A stretch of 64,000 bases of DNA from Apostichopus japonicus (GCF_037975245.1 NC_092566.1:6326001-6390000); one strand, 5' to 3'; positions 11,199 through 25,660 are shown, counted from the stretch's first letter. Notes: generated from the sequence alone by a model not told the origin. Program-made: numbers and translations.

Positions 11199-14100
11199 TA
11201 AGAGGGATACGAGATAATATCACATGTTTACAATGTGAAGATTTTTCGATTTCATTTCCTATATATTCCCAATATCCGCACTTTTGATATGTAAGTTCAT
11301 ATCTGTTTTTAAGTGTTAACATTTTTGTTGGATGTGGATTTAATACATAGAAATGGTGCTAAATGATACTAAGATAATATAAATGCCTACATAGTCTATA
11401 TTATTGAAAACATACGAAGAAGAAATATTTTGCACATTTTCCGGATTTTCCCCCGTTTGGTTAAAAAGTCATTCTTCCGATCTGTTCGCCTCGTATATGT
11501 TTTGCTCTCGTCGACTCCGTGACAAAAAAGGACCGGTGACCTACTTGATGTTGCCAAATATATGAATAATAAAGTCTTCTTGATACCAACGTTAATTTAT
11601 CAAAATGAGTGAAAGAACCAACGTTTCTGTTACACTTAATCTCCCAGATTTAAATTTCGCTGCTCAGTGGCGATAAATCCTTCGTAAATCCGGTATTCGT
11701 GACAAAGAATGTCGTGAGTTCGTAAGACTGCAGCACAAGTCCGAAATGCAAGGTAGGATGGCATTTGAGATAAATTATTCTGACATTCAAAACTTCGCCT
11801 ATAACATCAAATTCCCTTATAACATATAATACGCACAAACACAAATCATTGAGAAAAGTATTGAATTTACAATCGAATACTACAAGCAACAACGCTTGAA
11901 GTTTGCGGCCATTTATTCTCTGAGTTGCCACATGGAGTTGGATTAAAACTAAATACTTTAAAAATAGTTTGAGGCAATAAAGTAAGATGTAAACGGACTC
12001 AAATAGATTCAGATAAAGTTAACTGGGATTTATTAAAATGTCAATTCTCTTGGCGCAAACTTGAAACGATGCCTTCAAATTGGTTAAGGACGAACTCGCG
12101 TACATCGATTAGCCAATCAAATGGCAAGGACAACGTATCCAAATTTGTTTCATTGAATAGAAAGAATTTGCCTCGGATACAATTGTAAAAAGCTGATGCC
12201 GCGGGAAAAAAATGAAACAAAATTACAAACGCTTGGCCGAGACGTCGATGTTACAGATAAATAACAGACGACAGGGTGTACAGAAAGAGGGAGACTTTCT
12301 TTTATCTGTTTTGACATTAACAGCGGCGGTGGTAAAAAATATCGATTATTTAAACATTTTCATTGAAGAAAACAGTAGATACACAATCGAGAAACGCCGT
12401 GTAATATAGCTGATTCACAAGAAATACAGAAATAGCGTAAAATGGAATATCGCGTGTATATTTAGAAGGAAATCACAATTTTAAGAACTCGACTTTGTCT
12501 TAGCACTCAACACATGACTTTTACTATGAAAAGGCTGATCTTAGGCAAGAAGTTAATCTGAATATAATGCAAGTACTTAAAGTAGCTTATATTAGCGCAG
12601 ATTGCTGTCCAGTACGACATTACACATTTCACTAAGGACAAATCTTGTTGTTGTTCATTACCGTTTTTGGAATCAATACATTAATATATTCATCTATAGT
12701 ATACACATTAACCATCTAAAAAATGCTACAAGTTAAGTCCAAAGACCTCTCCTGTGAATTCACAACCTCAATATATTTAAAGACAATGAGGAGGGGGAAA
12801 TCGACTAGGGAATTTTTCTTGGAGGATAATACTATGTGCGGGTAAGGAGGGGGATGCGCGGCAGTAATGGTTTTCACGTAACACGCTGCAGTGTGTGTTT
12901 CTATACTTCCTGCTCTAGTGTGGTAGTCCTCTTGCATGGTTGCTGGAGGGTTGCCTTAAAGAACACCGTCGCGTTCTCATCGTAGGAAGGTCTTAAAGAC
13001 TCGGAATTCGCGGCTGTAACACGGCATTGGGTGAGATTGTCGAGGTATGGTGATGCCAGAGAAGGGTGAAGGTAAGGTGTGGACCGAACGTTACATGGAT
13101 TCACAAGCTAGCATCTCACTCTGGTGTCTTCGAGAGCTAAGGAAGTTGACAGGAGTAACAGCCAAATCCTATACTGTAGATCGTGTATCACGCAGACCAT
13201 TAAACCTATATATCGGGTGGTATTTCACTGACACCTTTCAGCAATTTGTGGCCGTACGTCTTCATTATTTCACTGCGTAAGTTAATTAGTTCGGAGACTT
13301 TCAAGATACTTGATCAACCTGGTTTTAAGTCACTGACACTTCTGACATCATCTTACCGCTGACAGTTTCAACTCCAGACAAGAGCGATCACGTGACGTAT
13401 TTTTTTGTCGTTGGTCCTTTTTCCTTCTTGAAAGATTAGATTAAAACTCTCGACAATCATTGACATGTATCCTCCTCTTTCCCGTCATTCTTCATTCCTG
13501 TCTCTCTCTCTCTCTTTGACCTTTCTCCTTTCCTTTCCCTTTCTCCCTGAAAATGCCCGGACAGGAGTTGATGATGTCATCGCCACGGTAATACCATTGA
13601 ATTAATTACACACATATATTAAACCGACTTAACAGATGTCTTGGTCTAATTTTATTAACAGCTGTAAGCTTGAGCTAGACAAGTTTACCCCACTGTCGAT
13701 TTTCCTATAAAGATTCAGTCGAATACAAGGGTACGGTGCTATGACGCCCCAATGCTCAATGTGGTTGCAAGAGATCCCTACAGGAATGTGCAATTGTCAG
13801 TTATGAAGTTTGGACAGACCCGGTGGGGAAGGGCGGGGAGGGGCGTTGACACGAGTCAGCAAACGCGTGTACCTTAATTCTGAGTTGGTAGCGACAAACA
13901 GTAGAGGGGAATCCTTGCAGTTAATGTTATAGACAGGCATGACGAGAACGGAGTCAGAGGCTAAAACCCGGATCCCCGCGGGTCAATTAGCTGGTCCGAG
14001 CCAATATGCATTAAGGAGAGAGGAAAACTTCAAAAGAAAGCCTGATTAGATAAATAGTCTATGAGGCCCAACTTCTGACCCTCGACGTGGTTATAGCGCG

Positions 14101-16228
14101 ACAAATTTCAATCCTTGGATTCGGTAGTTCGTATATTCGCCTTTCTCTTTTCGTTTTACTTTTAGAAGCAGTGAAATAAACAAACCCGGACTATACATAT
14201 AAGAGTAGAATGAAACCATAAATCATGGGAATTAAGTCATAACTGTATATAGAGAGAATTCTTCTGGCATATAGTTCTTGCATCCAAGCGTTAGTTTCTG
14301 AAATCCTGGAATGGTGATGAATTGGATGTTTAATCACAACCACATCTCTTGTGACTTGAGGTCTTTCATCCACCATACGTCTCAAGCCAATCATTGCCGG
14401 ATATGGCTTCATGAATTTCATGCTTTGTTCGTTTGTTTGTTTGTTTGTTTTTTTCGTTTGTTTAGTTTAAAGAGAGAGGAATAAACGACTTCCTCAAAGC
14501 AGAGGTTTTGCTGTTGATTGCCAATTTAAAAAAAAAACGATTATTATCATTATTCCAAGTAAGATTCTAATTGATCGAGCGTAGACACTATCATGCATTT
14601 TCACGAAATGAATTAAAAGTCGAAAATTTTCAATATTTTCCAATTTATTATTATTATTTTTTACAAGAAAATGATCAGGATTGCCTGAAAACTTATCAAC
14701 TACTAGCTCTTGATATGTAATAAATTCGATAGTTTTTCTGCGTTTTGTTGAGCTGTTAGTGACTAACTGAACTTAATCAGAAACTTAACGACAAGTGTAT
14801 ATAGATGAACATTTAAGCATGCAATGGTACCGTCAAGTTTCCGTACAACCAGAAACCAGCATAAACAACTAAAATAGTATTATTTACAATTGCGATATCA
14901 GCATATACAGACTCATTTGTCTACTAAATATTCAAATCATTAAAGGTGGAAGGTCGTCATGGCGTGGTAGCATACTCGTGTCTGACTTGCGATGGTTGAT
15001 ATTGTGAGATGTTGCATATAATACGTTAACTGCGCTCTTCATAATATGAGCTTATGACTGTTACGTAACACACGTTAACACTTTCTAACTGAGATCGCAA
15101 ACCAACTCTTTGAATAAGTTATGTACTAAGATAAATGCTTCATGATATTATACAAACATATTTTATTTCACAATAAGTTTACAATAGAATAATAAATAAA
15201 TAAATATAGAAAACACTTGACACAGAACGTGGTACACTGTTAAATAGTTTTAAATACAAATTGAACATATCGTATATTGTTTTACTCTATAAGTTTAATA
15301 AAAATTAAAGAATTTTTAATAAATTAATTTAATTAATTGAATAACATATCCATAATTGAATGGTAAGAAGGTCAATTACCAGAAACGTTCAAAACAGATT
15401 TACATCCCGAGAAAACCGCCAAAATTCGGAAAAAGGAATGAAAACGAAATTTGTAGACAAACTTGAATCAACATTGCACATTCTCTTTGACTTATTTTAA
15501 GATTTTAAATAGATATTAACATGATATTTACATTCAAGGGCACGATTGAAACTTGTATCAGGCATATCGCTTGTGATACGATGTCAAATGATGTGATATC
15601 ACTTTGTGTGACGAACGATGTGCTGCGATGTTTTGAATTATAATGTGATTGAATGAAGTGGGATGTCTTGTGATGAGATGAGTGTAATGCTGTATATATG
15701 GCGAGATGTATAGGATTGTCATGATGGGTTTTTTTTTTGTTTGTTTGCATGCGATAACAGGTTGAAGTGTGATGTTGTGTGATAATGACGAATGTGGTGA
15801 TATGTGGCGAAAAGAATGATGGGATGCAATATGTGGATGTGATAAATGTACTGTAAAGTGATAGGATGAGGTGGGATGTTACCTAATGTGGTGCGATGAA
15901 GTTAAATGGATAAGGTATGGTCTGATTGAATGCCGTAAATAACTGGTATGTTCCCATAAATCACATTGAATTAGTACAACAGATCCACAGCTAAGGTTTG
16001 TTTGTTGTTGCTTATATCCATTGTGTTATACTGCAGTTATATTAAATATAATTTGGTTTATGTCTCTCAGTTTCGTATTAACAAACAATGAATTCAATGC
16101 TGAAATTAGAATACATAATTATTGTCCTCGGTGAGATTCAAATTTCACCTTCTCTTTTCCTTTCTTTCTTTCTCTTTTCTTCATCTTTGAATTTCGGTAT
16201 CATTATATAGCTGCTCAGTCATTATTTT
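11199..16228. other. Gene-free 5-kb stretch with simple repeats
   Basis: No coding exon was found. It holds a (CT)n tract near 13500-13518, a (GTTT)n tract near 14423-14460, AT-rich low-complexity DNA around 15160-15360, and a degenerate GATGTGAT-rich block at 15575-15910. The last 200 bases next to 16229 should include the 3' UTR of the minus-strand metalloproteinase; no clear AATAAA was seen close to its stop codon. Confidence 0.5.
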
Positions 16229-17250
16229 CTAAGAAGTATCTTGTAACATATCACATCCGAACCAGTCTTCTCCAAAGGACCTCGGATAACCGTAGTACAC
16301 ATTGCCTGTAGTACCACTGAGTACGTAGTACTGGTCTCCAGAGACCGCGTAATAGTTACCATCCAACCATCGCATGGCAGCATGAATATCTACGGTAGAT
16401 AACTGGTTCCATTGGGCATCAGTTGATATAAATTTCGGATATCCAGGGAAGATTCGATAACTGCCTTGATATATGCCAAATTTCCTGATGATGTTGTCTG
16501 CAAAGTGAAGTGGGCAAGAAAAATGTTATGTCAATTTTAGTCCAAACGGTTACAAAGTAGTTACAGATAACATATAGGAGTAAATTATCCTAACGAAATT
16601 ATGGGACGGTGAAGGGGCTGGATTGTTAAGCAACCAAAGGCTAAAAATCTTCGTCTTCAGAAATCTTTATCCATAAAAATGTCACTTCGATAATTCTATA
16701 GTTGGGAAGGCGGAATACTTATTCTAATCTCAATGCTAAATAATAGAAACGTGCCTCTCATTATGACGTCATCAAAATGTTCCTTCTAGTTTAGGGTCAG
16801 CAGTTTCAACCTATAAATATGTACAAAAGCCTTACAAAGTGTACGACCTTCCATCTCTAATATGGCTTCTCAGTTGATTTCTAGAATTCTATATTGAACA
16901 TGAATAAGTAAAGTACGCCCTCGTTTTGCTATGCATTTAAAATTCTTACATCTTAACGATGATGGGTGTTTCTCTAACCCTTGAACAAAATTTACCTTTA
17001 ATGAATACGATTGCGTAGTCTTCGACCAGTATTGCCGCACTAAGATCGTTTGGGATACCTATCCAGTTTGCCGTGATGGATCTGGGATAATCTACATCAA
17101 TTGCTTTGGGATATGTGATATCCCCTGCTGTGAAACTATACCGGTAATAATTAGAACCCTGTGGAAGAATGACAAAGGAAACGTAAACTATCAAAAATAT
17201 TTAGGAACAAGAAATAGGATGTTAATTTGTAGCATCAGAGTTGCCATCAT

Positions 17251-17319
<69 letters not shown>

Positions 17320-17351
17320 CATATATATGTATATATATATATATATACATA

Positions 17352-17397
<46 letters not shown>

Positions 17398-20300
17398 TAT
17401 AGTTGAAATTGTAGTGAGTTGGAAAATCCAGAACAGTGAAAAAATACTCTAGGAGGCATGTCATAGTGTGGATGATCACAATCCTATTTTGAATAATACT
17501 CGTTAGGTTTGATAAAAGTGCCGACAGAACTCAAAGAGTTGCTTTAAGGGGTTTTTCAATGTATTTGGTGGTATAAGATGAAGCTTACCGCAAATAGGTA
17601 AAGTTTCGAAAACTTTGTCCAGTACACTGCCGCGTCTATATTAGTTACCGACTCCATGATAGGACCAAACGCTTCTACTAACGTCTTCGGAAACCCTTCG
17701 CTTACACTCCCTGGTCTAGTCAGATGAAAAACTTCTTGACCTGATGAGATAAGAGAGTTTCAAATTTTCAATGAAGAAACGAACCAAAATGTTCATCCAT
17801 GAGACCATGACGTTTTTCAATTTAGTTACATGATAAGAATTAAATTCTCTGACGTTTATATTAACCAATCACAAGTTGCTGAGAAAAACAACGATAGGTT
17901 GCTATGCGGTTTGCATTTGCGTGGGGTTAGGCCACAAACAATATGTTTTGCAGTTTTATTCAACACTTTAATATTATAAATGCGCAAATGTGTAAAGCTT
18001 AATGTTAGTAGCGTAATAGTGTGGCCATTCACAATTCTGTTGCACCGGACAACCCCGTGCCACGCAGAGTCCCGTATGCAGCCGTACAGCCTCGTGCTTT
18101 GAGAACTATATCGTGACTACGATTGACCTAAAGCTAATCATACGAAGATACCAAGTTTCATAGTATGAGCGTTCCATAACCTTGCATATCAGGCGGTCTC
18201 CAATTTTGAAGAAATTCTTGTTTATTACCATATCATTTTGGGAACAGATAATTTAACACCAATCCTCAAGTTGGAGTCGGTGTTGAGTATTGAAATAAAA
18301 ATAAAATAAAAATAATCCTCAACATGTTTACGCTAATATGCACGTGCATTACCTGCAAATGCAAGCACACTTCCGTCGTCCATGGTTGCCATGGCATCAA
18401 ATTCAAGATGACAATTATCGTCCGGCATTGGAGCTTCTGGAGCTGGGATCTCTTCTTCAGTACCGGGAGCATTCGGAACATTAGGACCTGCAACAAATAA
18501 TAAACCAATTTCAAATGTAACTGAAACCATATACAATCGTCTCTCTTTCGAAAGTGTGTTATTTGTGTATAGCGTCACCACTTTGCTGTGTTATACTTTT
18601 TCTTTACAATATCGTACTATCATTGTAAAGCATCACTATTCTATATCATTACTGGCTCATTATGTTACGGTGACAATACTCACAAAGTTTTCTCATACTA
18701 GCCTATACGACCATTAATTATCTTTTTACATCACTTTATCATCAACGGATTCTATGTTTACAACCTTATAAATTTACCATCGCATAGTATCATCATCACT
18801 AACCTTCATACACGTTGTATTCTTTTAACATCACCTATATTATCATTACATCATTTACATCGTTTCTCGGCAATTTAGTAGCAGTGGTCTCGCTACTTGC
18901 CGTAATTCCAAGAACATATTTTACATAATGTGATACATTCCCAACAAGTATCAGAAGGGTCTCCAAGTTCAGCCTTCTCTCTTCAAGTTTGTAAAGTGAA
19001 TCCGACGAAACGACACGTGGGGAAGTAAACACAAGGCCACAGAACGGGGGTCTGTCCAAGAACCAGCATATTTGTTTATTAACTTCTGAGAAAATTTCCT
19101 TTAATTTTTAAGATATATTACTATTTATTACAGATTTGTTAATGTGCTAAACTTCAATAATTAAAAAAAAATTGTCCATTTAAAGGGAGTGAAGACTCGC
19201 GCACAAAGAAACGTCCGATGCCGGTAATGTGACCTAGTTTCGAATGAGGTGTAACAGAAGTGTTAGACACCACCATCGATCCCAGAAAACACACACACAG
19301 CTTGCTACCGTCGGCGGTAATTAGACACTAGTGTACAGTCAATGCATGCAGCTACGGTCAATACCCACAACACAGTGTACATAGCAGCGATGGACATCGC
19401 AGGTCCAAATAAAAGATAACAAGGTATCACGTTTTCATTACTGTCGGCATTTTGTAGCGGCAAGAAAGAAACTTCACTTGCAAGCAACGGAAAGTTAACC
19501 TTTTTAGAGGGCGGCACGCGGTTTGGTGCGAGTCTTCACTGCCTTTAAGTTTTGAATGATTTCTTACCGTAAAGTGCCTGGACACCCATAATATCGTCAT
19601 TCGACAAATGAAAATTGGGATCATATGTGGATCTGTATAATGCATGCATGACAGTGTTTGGGTATGAGTGACCCAGAGAGAGGGTGTGGCCAATTTCATG
19701 CAGAGCAACTTGGTAAAGATTAATACCTGCAGAATAACAAGAAAAAAGGGAACATATATCACATCTTCATAAACTTCACATGTATTATAAAAAATGAATA
19801 TTTTGAATATTAATTGAGCAAGTATATACTTAACGATTCCCATTCGATTTTATCAGCGTTTTTTTTTTGTCTAAGACAAATTCAACATTTTCTAAAATTT
19901 CTTCATGATCTCAATTGAAAAAAAAAACCTTTAGGAGATTTGGTAATTGAGATATATTATTGTTAATATTAATATTTGATTGGTATTAAATAATCATCAA
20001 ACGTCAGGGTAAAAAATCCGTCAGTGTTCATAGTGGAATGGTTCAATATAATATCTGCATAAAACGCAAGTCAGTACAAGACTTATGATACTCGGGGTGG
20101 AGGAACTTGAGGGGGGTTGGGGGGGGGTAAGGGGAGGATAATGTTATTGACAGTCGTACATCACTTTAAGAGGAAGGGATGGGAAGGGGAAAGTAGAGGA
20201 GGAAAGGAAAGTGGGCAAAAGTAAAGGTAAGTGACGAATATTAAATCAATATTTGTCATGTTCATGGTGTCAACAATATGCGTGCAGTGGGAGGGAGGGT

Positions 20301-21845
20301 TTGGTGGGGGGGGGGGGAGACGATATACATCCTCATATTGGCACTGGTAATTATTTGATGTTTTCTGGCTGGAAGGGTTCGGTCACTCATGATTGGTTTC
20401 ATTCTTATCCCAATTAATGTGTTTCTTTACTGCATATACATAAGGATTTACTATGCATTTGTGCTTCTCGTGTCTGCTTCTTACGGGAATCTTGTGTCTT
20501 TTGGAATTGCACCACCCAACACCCCAACCTGTCCCCCCTCCGATCCCTTCCACAGATTACAATTTGCCGTCGGTGAATAAAGACAACCTGCCTCTTCCGT
20601 TCTCCACATCCTTCACCCGTCTCCCTTACATTTCCCTAGCTTAGGTTAAATTATAAAGTCTCTTACCGCCGTTCATAAGGACCCATTGTTCATCCGCGTC
20701 CATGTGAATGTCACCATTGTGCCCTTCGCCGTTATTGTACGGAATAAAAGCGTGGGCCAGAAGACCATTTGGACCATCGAAATTTTGAATATCTCCGTGG
20801 TTACCTCTCACGAACGAGATTTGGATATCTGCGGCTGGATCTGGTACTTGATAAAACGTAAGACCACAAACATTTTGCCAAGACTACGTAGAAATTAAAT
20901 GGGGGGAAAAAGAAAACAGAATATTATAGGCTATTTATGATACCGTGCATTTCATTATAAGAAGAAGGATGATTCAGGTTTTAAGTCTAGTCAAAACAGG
21001 TTCCTTGGTAGTTTGGACCAGTAAAACACTAGATTACCAATGTTACTAACCTCGCATGCACCAAGTCAGTTTTTTAATTGCAACGTACAGCATACAAGGC
21101 TCATTGGCTTTGAGAGTAAAAATCAACTCCATGTGGTTATGGGGTTTCATCTGATACAAGTCGTGATTATGAAATGACATGGTACAAGCTGCTTGACAAG
21201 TATAGACGAGATATATAGTTTTGTGTGTGATACTGTAAGATCTAGGAGTACTGTAACTGGAGAGCTTATCTGTAAATACAGTCTTGTGAAAGTGACTGAG
21301 ATCAGGGACTAACATAATTGGGATAAAACATCCATAAAATATCAGATAGGGTATTAGTCTTTTCCAACACCAATATAATTTTCAATCAATTGTGGATTTC
21401 CTGCAGTTATAGATCCGAAAAGTAAACTCGGGATAATAAATGACTTACATCAAAAGCTCTTCTAAACGTGGCTTCGACGTCACCCATGGATATAGTAGAG
21501 GGCGTATTTACAATATTATATGTGACGATGTTCTTTGTCCACTTCACGTTACGGGCAAGGAGATAACGACGTGTCCTTCTGTCCTCATCGTTGGCGTCTT
21601 CTTCTTTACACGGAGGATTTTCCATCATTTTAAGAGTGTCTTCATCTAAGTCACCTGTACATGGGACAATATGAATATCATAATTGAGCTGTTATTCTTT
21701 AACGAATTTCAGTTTCGTGATTTTTGCACCCGCCCGTGTTGCTCACCAACCTGAGCGGTCCACATTGCAAACCTTGCTGTTTCCGACAGGAACATTCAAC
21801 GCGTCGAAAGTATCCAAAATATTACCAATTCTTAGATTAGCCTTT

Positions 21846-21935
<90 letters not shown>

Positions 21936-24900
21936 AATCGATGGATCAATGGATGAAGGATGGATGGATGTCCTTACCAGTTACGGGGATGTTGTTGTTC
22001 TGTTGGAATTTTTTCAAAGCGACTATGACCTCATCGTTTTGCATCATATCATCTTCAATATATTGATATTTCCTCAAGTATCGCTGGAATTCAAACCAAA
22101 TATAAACATAACAATTTTAATAATGAATGATAGGATGACGGAATCAACAATCCTACCAAACTTTTGTTACCATCGCAAAAACTCATGTCGTTTGATTTGA
22201 AAATTTGACCACCGATCACGAAGTATTATAACTATAAAGTATTAAATGTTTACAGATTACCATGCCAGGAAGTGGTTTCGGAAGCTTGCGGTGACCGCCC
22301 CCCCCCTCTCCCCACCTAGTTTGAAAGGGATTCCCTGAATCTAACAACAAATAATTTTTACGTTAATTGCAACAGGAGCCAACTCTTCCTTTTAGCAATT
22401 TATGGCAATTTATCGAGCGTACACAATAATGTAGTTGTTGTAAATCATAAAGTAAATCCGACAGGCATTTCATAAACCGGTGCGCGTGCGCGCTACAATA
22501 TTGGCAATACTGGCCAAGTGAACGATACCTACATGACTGGACGTTGAAACTTTAGGTTTCATATAGTCTCTGTACATTTGCAGTTACAGAGGCTAGCTGT
22601 GTAGCCAACTTATTTGGAGCCTGTCATGGCGCTCACAAGCGCCCTCACTTTGTAGGTGCCTACATGACTATACTTCCTGGTGTGTTGGCCGCCCCAAAAA
22701 ATAACCCAATGAACAACCGACGAGTTCTTCATAATACTGCAAGCACTCCACGTGCACTACAATACTGCATATTTGCAGACAATTGCAGTCCTAGTTTGGC
22801 ATATAGTTGGCGTTCTTCATGATTCCTTAAATCGGAAGACTACACCCAAAACGAGACGTTAAACCTTGTTGTTCTACAGACAAGTACGTTTTGAAGATGG
22901 GACACATTTATCTGTAATCAGTACGTAATGCACATTAAGAAAAGAAACTTCATTATTAGCTCGTGTGACTTTGATATTATTTTCCTATAACCAGTACATG
23001 AATTATTATTATTTCCTAATATAATATATTATGTTCCTATAACTATTACATTACGAGAATGCATGTAACCAGTATACGTTATACACACGAAACAATTGGA
23101 CGTTATTATTATACAACAAGACATGTTGACTTTACTTGCCTACAACCAGTATACGCCATGTAGACAATGAACTTATATCTACGAATCGCGCATGCGCAGT
23201 TGAGTTCGTGACATTGCTTCATAGTGATAGTTTCTTACTTTTGCACACAAAAAAATTAAATAAACAACATAATAATAAAATAACAACATAACCATTATTT
23301 ACTTTGAAACTAAATATCTTTAAGGGATACAAGCCCGAGACAAAATTCAATACGTCTGGGTTTTTGTTAACCTTATAGGAGGTGACACAGGGCCAATCAT
23401 TCTATCGTATTATCGAATTTTCGGAGTGATTAAGCACAAAACCAACATTATTTTGTCCTTGTTTTTTTCACCCTTGTATGAGTCTTGTATCAATAAATAC
23501 ACCAAAATGAAAAACATTCCGCAGCGGCAACGTGTGTAGCTAAACCATGACTTGTCAACCGGAAAGATCGAACTATATTATTTTATAAATTTGACAAATC
23601 ATCTTAGGTTACTTATATTTCCAGGCAGTGGCTGTGAGCAAGTAATAGATCCATGAAAACCTGTATAACAACAAAAGCCTTTGTCTGGTTGTTTTTCAGG
23701 AAATAGATACCACATTTCTTATGTAAATAATGGTATATGCAGACGATATGATAAAGTTACATACAATTTTAAAGTGTCGAAGATATTCTAAAAATATAAT
23801 CGAGGAGTAGTATAAACGTCTTCTAATTATTTAGAGAAGTATAACCACAATTACCACCCGCATCATTTCCTCCTACGATCGAAAATGTACTTTTGTAAGC
23901 AAAGTCGTCAAAGATAGAGCATGCGCACGAAAACCGAACAACTTGAGTCACTCTCAACCCCAGTCAACCCCAGTCAACCCCAGTCAACCCCAGTCAACAC
24001 CAGTCAACACCAGTCAACCACCGTCAACCCCAGTCAACCCCAGTCAACACCAGTCAACCCCAGTCAACACCAGTCAACACCAGTCAACCACCGTCAACCC
24101 CAGTTAACCCCAGTCAAGCCCAGTCAACACCAGTCAACACCAGTCAACCCCAGTCAAGCCCAGTCAACCCCTGTCAACTCCAGTCAACCCCAGTCAACCC
24201 CAGTCAACCCCAGTCAAGCCCGGTCAACTCCTGTCAACTCCAGTCAACCCCAGTCAGCCCCAGTCAACTCCATCCCCTCCCTTTACAGACATGGAGACCG
24301 TAACTGTATCATAATGATCATGACGATCTTAGCCGTATGACTATCCAGGAACAAAGATGTCTGCAAAATGACATTTGTAAGACCTACATAAAACTGTCTG
24401 CTTTGTTCGTGACCCCGTATATGCAGCAAGATCACTATTTTAATATCCTGTTTGTGGTATACTATGATTTTGCAGATTTCAACGGAACCAATAGTCACAA
24501 TACCAAAATGTACATTTATCAATGTGTGTATGGAATGTTAACTTTTGGGCTATAGTCAGTGGCGGAGCCAGGGGGAAGGGTGACCCCCCCCCCATCAGAA
24601 TGCTTTCCCAGTTGCCTCCCCCTAACCCTACCCCAATCGGCCTCGGTAAAACAAAACTGAAACATTCTCCTATACGTCCAAATTTTCTTTATTTTGGTAA
24701 TATTAGACTAACAAAATTCTAAACCTTCCGGTTGCTTTCCCCAGGAACCCCCCCCCCCGACCCTACGGAAGCTTCGAAATACATTCCCCGGGTGACCCGG
24801 GCTGTGATTTCTTGGCCCCTGTACTCCCACTGAGCGGCCTATAACAGTGTACAGTTGTAATTATAAAAATCAAGTTGCCGCGTTTGTTATTTTTCGACTT

Positions 24901-25660
24901 AATCATTGATCAGCGCGTGTCATTTTAACTCTGTCTCGAAATATATCAACACCTCCCTCTTGTGAATTGTGATTTGTATACAACCCCGGTTATATGATAT
25001 TGAAATTTTAATTTCAAGTAAAATATTCATGAAGTTAAATTAGCCACACCGATGTAGGGTGTGATTGGGGAAAGGGGGGGGGGGTAAAGCGTGTTTCCTC
25101 CCCCTAAATTTGATGCGTTTTTTGCACTTCCAAATTATACCCCCCCCCCCTCCCCTACTAGCCATTTTGTTCCCCCTCACTTTGGTATTGCTGGTTTCGT
25201 CACTGTCTGTTGTGACTTTCATATGATGGATTAACTATTTCACACTCTAAGCCTAGATAACACAAATAACTTATATGACATTCATGTGACTATAGGCTAG
25301 CCCGCCTAACGCTACAATATACTTACATATGCCTTGCGCATTCAATTATTAACGCCTTTTTCATTCTTCCTATTTGGATATTATGTGAAAATATACAATT
25401 ATGGGATAGTATAATGATGTGCAAAATAATTAACTAACGAACTTGAATGTATAATGAATGATACAACAAAGAAGCCATTTTAATTTAATTATAGACAATA
25501 TTGACTACTGAAATATAAGGTTGAAAGAAATAAGGTTGAAAGTATTACTTACAACGGCTGTTGAATAGTTGACGTCGTCGACAGGCACCGATCTCGCTGA
25601 AACAGCCTCTATCGCTCCCAAAAGGGCGAAACACACTTGTACTATACTGACCATATTCAT
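16229..25660 (-). CDS. Secreted matrix metalloproteinase, 504 aa, nine exons
   Basis: Zinc endopeptidase expected to cut extracellular-matrix or cell-surface proteins outside the cell. Exons, in transcript order on the minus strand: 25660-25553, 22083-21978, 21654-21449, 20883-20667, 19726-19568, 18487-18353, 17740-17589, 17158-16996, 16497-16229. All introns are GT-AG and the frame stays open to TAG. Residues 1-22 form a signal peptide. The propeptide carries a switch-like cysteine, C87, in PPCKEED; canonical family members have PRCGxxD, so this switch is degenerate. A furin-like RTRR (98-101) precedes the catalytic domain. Structural metal ligands H169, D171, H184 and H200 are present, then [11 protein letters not shown] (222-232) and the Met-turn VMHALY. 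A proline- and acid-rich hinge follows. The four-blade hemopexin domain is closed by C291 and C497, and the protein ends seven residues later with no membrane anchor. An extra cysteine, C146, sits in the catalytic domain. It is a duplicate of the gene at 54611-61364. Confidence 0.92.
17250..17392. repeat. (AT)n microsatellite in intron 7 of the minus-strand metalloproteinase
   Basis: About 140 bases of AT dinucleotides with ATATACATATATGTAT interruptions, between exons 8 and 7 of the gene. Confidence 0.95.
19184..19544 (+). mobile_element. TTAA MITE, family B copy 1 (361 bp)
   Basis: Terminal inverted repeats AGGGAGTGAAGACTCGC and its near-complement GCGAGTCTTCACTGCCT lie between TTAA at 19180-19183 and 19545-19548. 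This is the structure of a piggyBac-type non-autonomous element. It lies in intron 5 of the metalloproteinase, and its edge is only about 13 bases from the splice donor of exon 5 (19562-19567 on the minus strand). Copies: 32025-32308 (inverted) and 37960-38345. This copy has the empty site (ATCGCAG near 19395-19401) for the hairpin insert carried by the third. Confidence 0.85.
21849..21933. repeat. (AT)n microsatellite in intron 2
   Basis: Uninterrupted AT repeat of about 85 bases, 45 bases from the 3' end of exon 2 of the minus-strand metalloproteinase. Confidence 0.95.
23954..24270. repeat. Minisatellite with exact 10-bp unit CCAGTCAACC
   Basis: About 32 tandem copies with sporadic changes (CACCAGTCAA, CAAGCCCAGT). 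It lies in the long intron 1 of the metalloproteinase. Because 10 is not a multiple of 3, one frame reads through as a 30-bp / 10-residue Ser-Thr-Pro-Val-Asn-Gln repeat (3921-offset frame from 23921 to 24340); that frame is a by-product, not a gene. Confidence 0.95.
24557..24836. mobile_element. hAT-like fragment with CAGTGGCGGAGCC end
   Basis: Starts CAGTGGCGGAGCCAGGGGG and has a C-rich right half ending around CCCACTGAGCG. The 8-mers GGCTATAG (24548-24555) and GCCTATAA (24837-24844) match at 6 of 8, a possible eroded duplication. It belongs to the same end-type as the elements at 10171, 27069 and 45411. Inside intron 1 of the metalloproteinase. Confidence 0.55.

Noticed and set aside
22620-22645. 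GGCGCT/AGCGCC hairpin as a further member of the short hairpin family
   Set aside because: Lacks the CA...TG ends, and the flanking 7-mers do not match.
23921-24340. 139-codon open frame rich in Ser, Thr, Pro, Val, Asn, Gln
   Set aside because: It is the translation of a 10-bp minisatellite inside an intron of the opposite-strand metalloproteinase.
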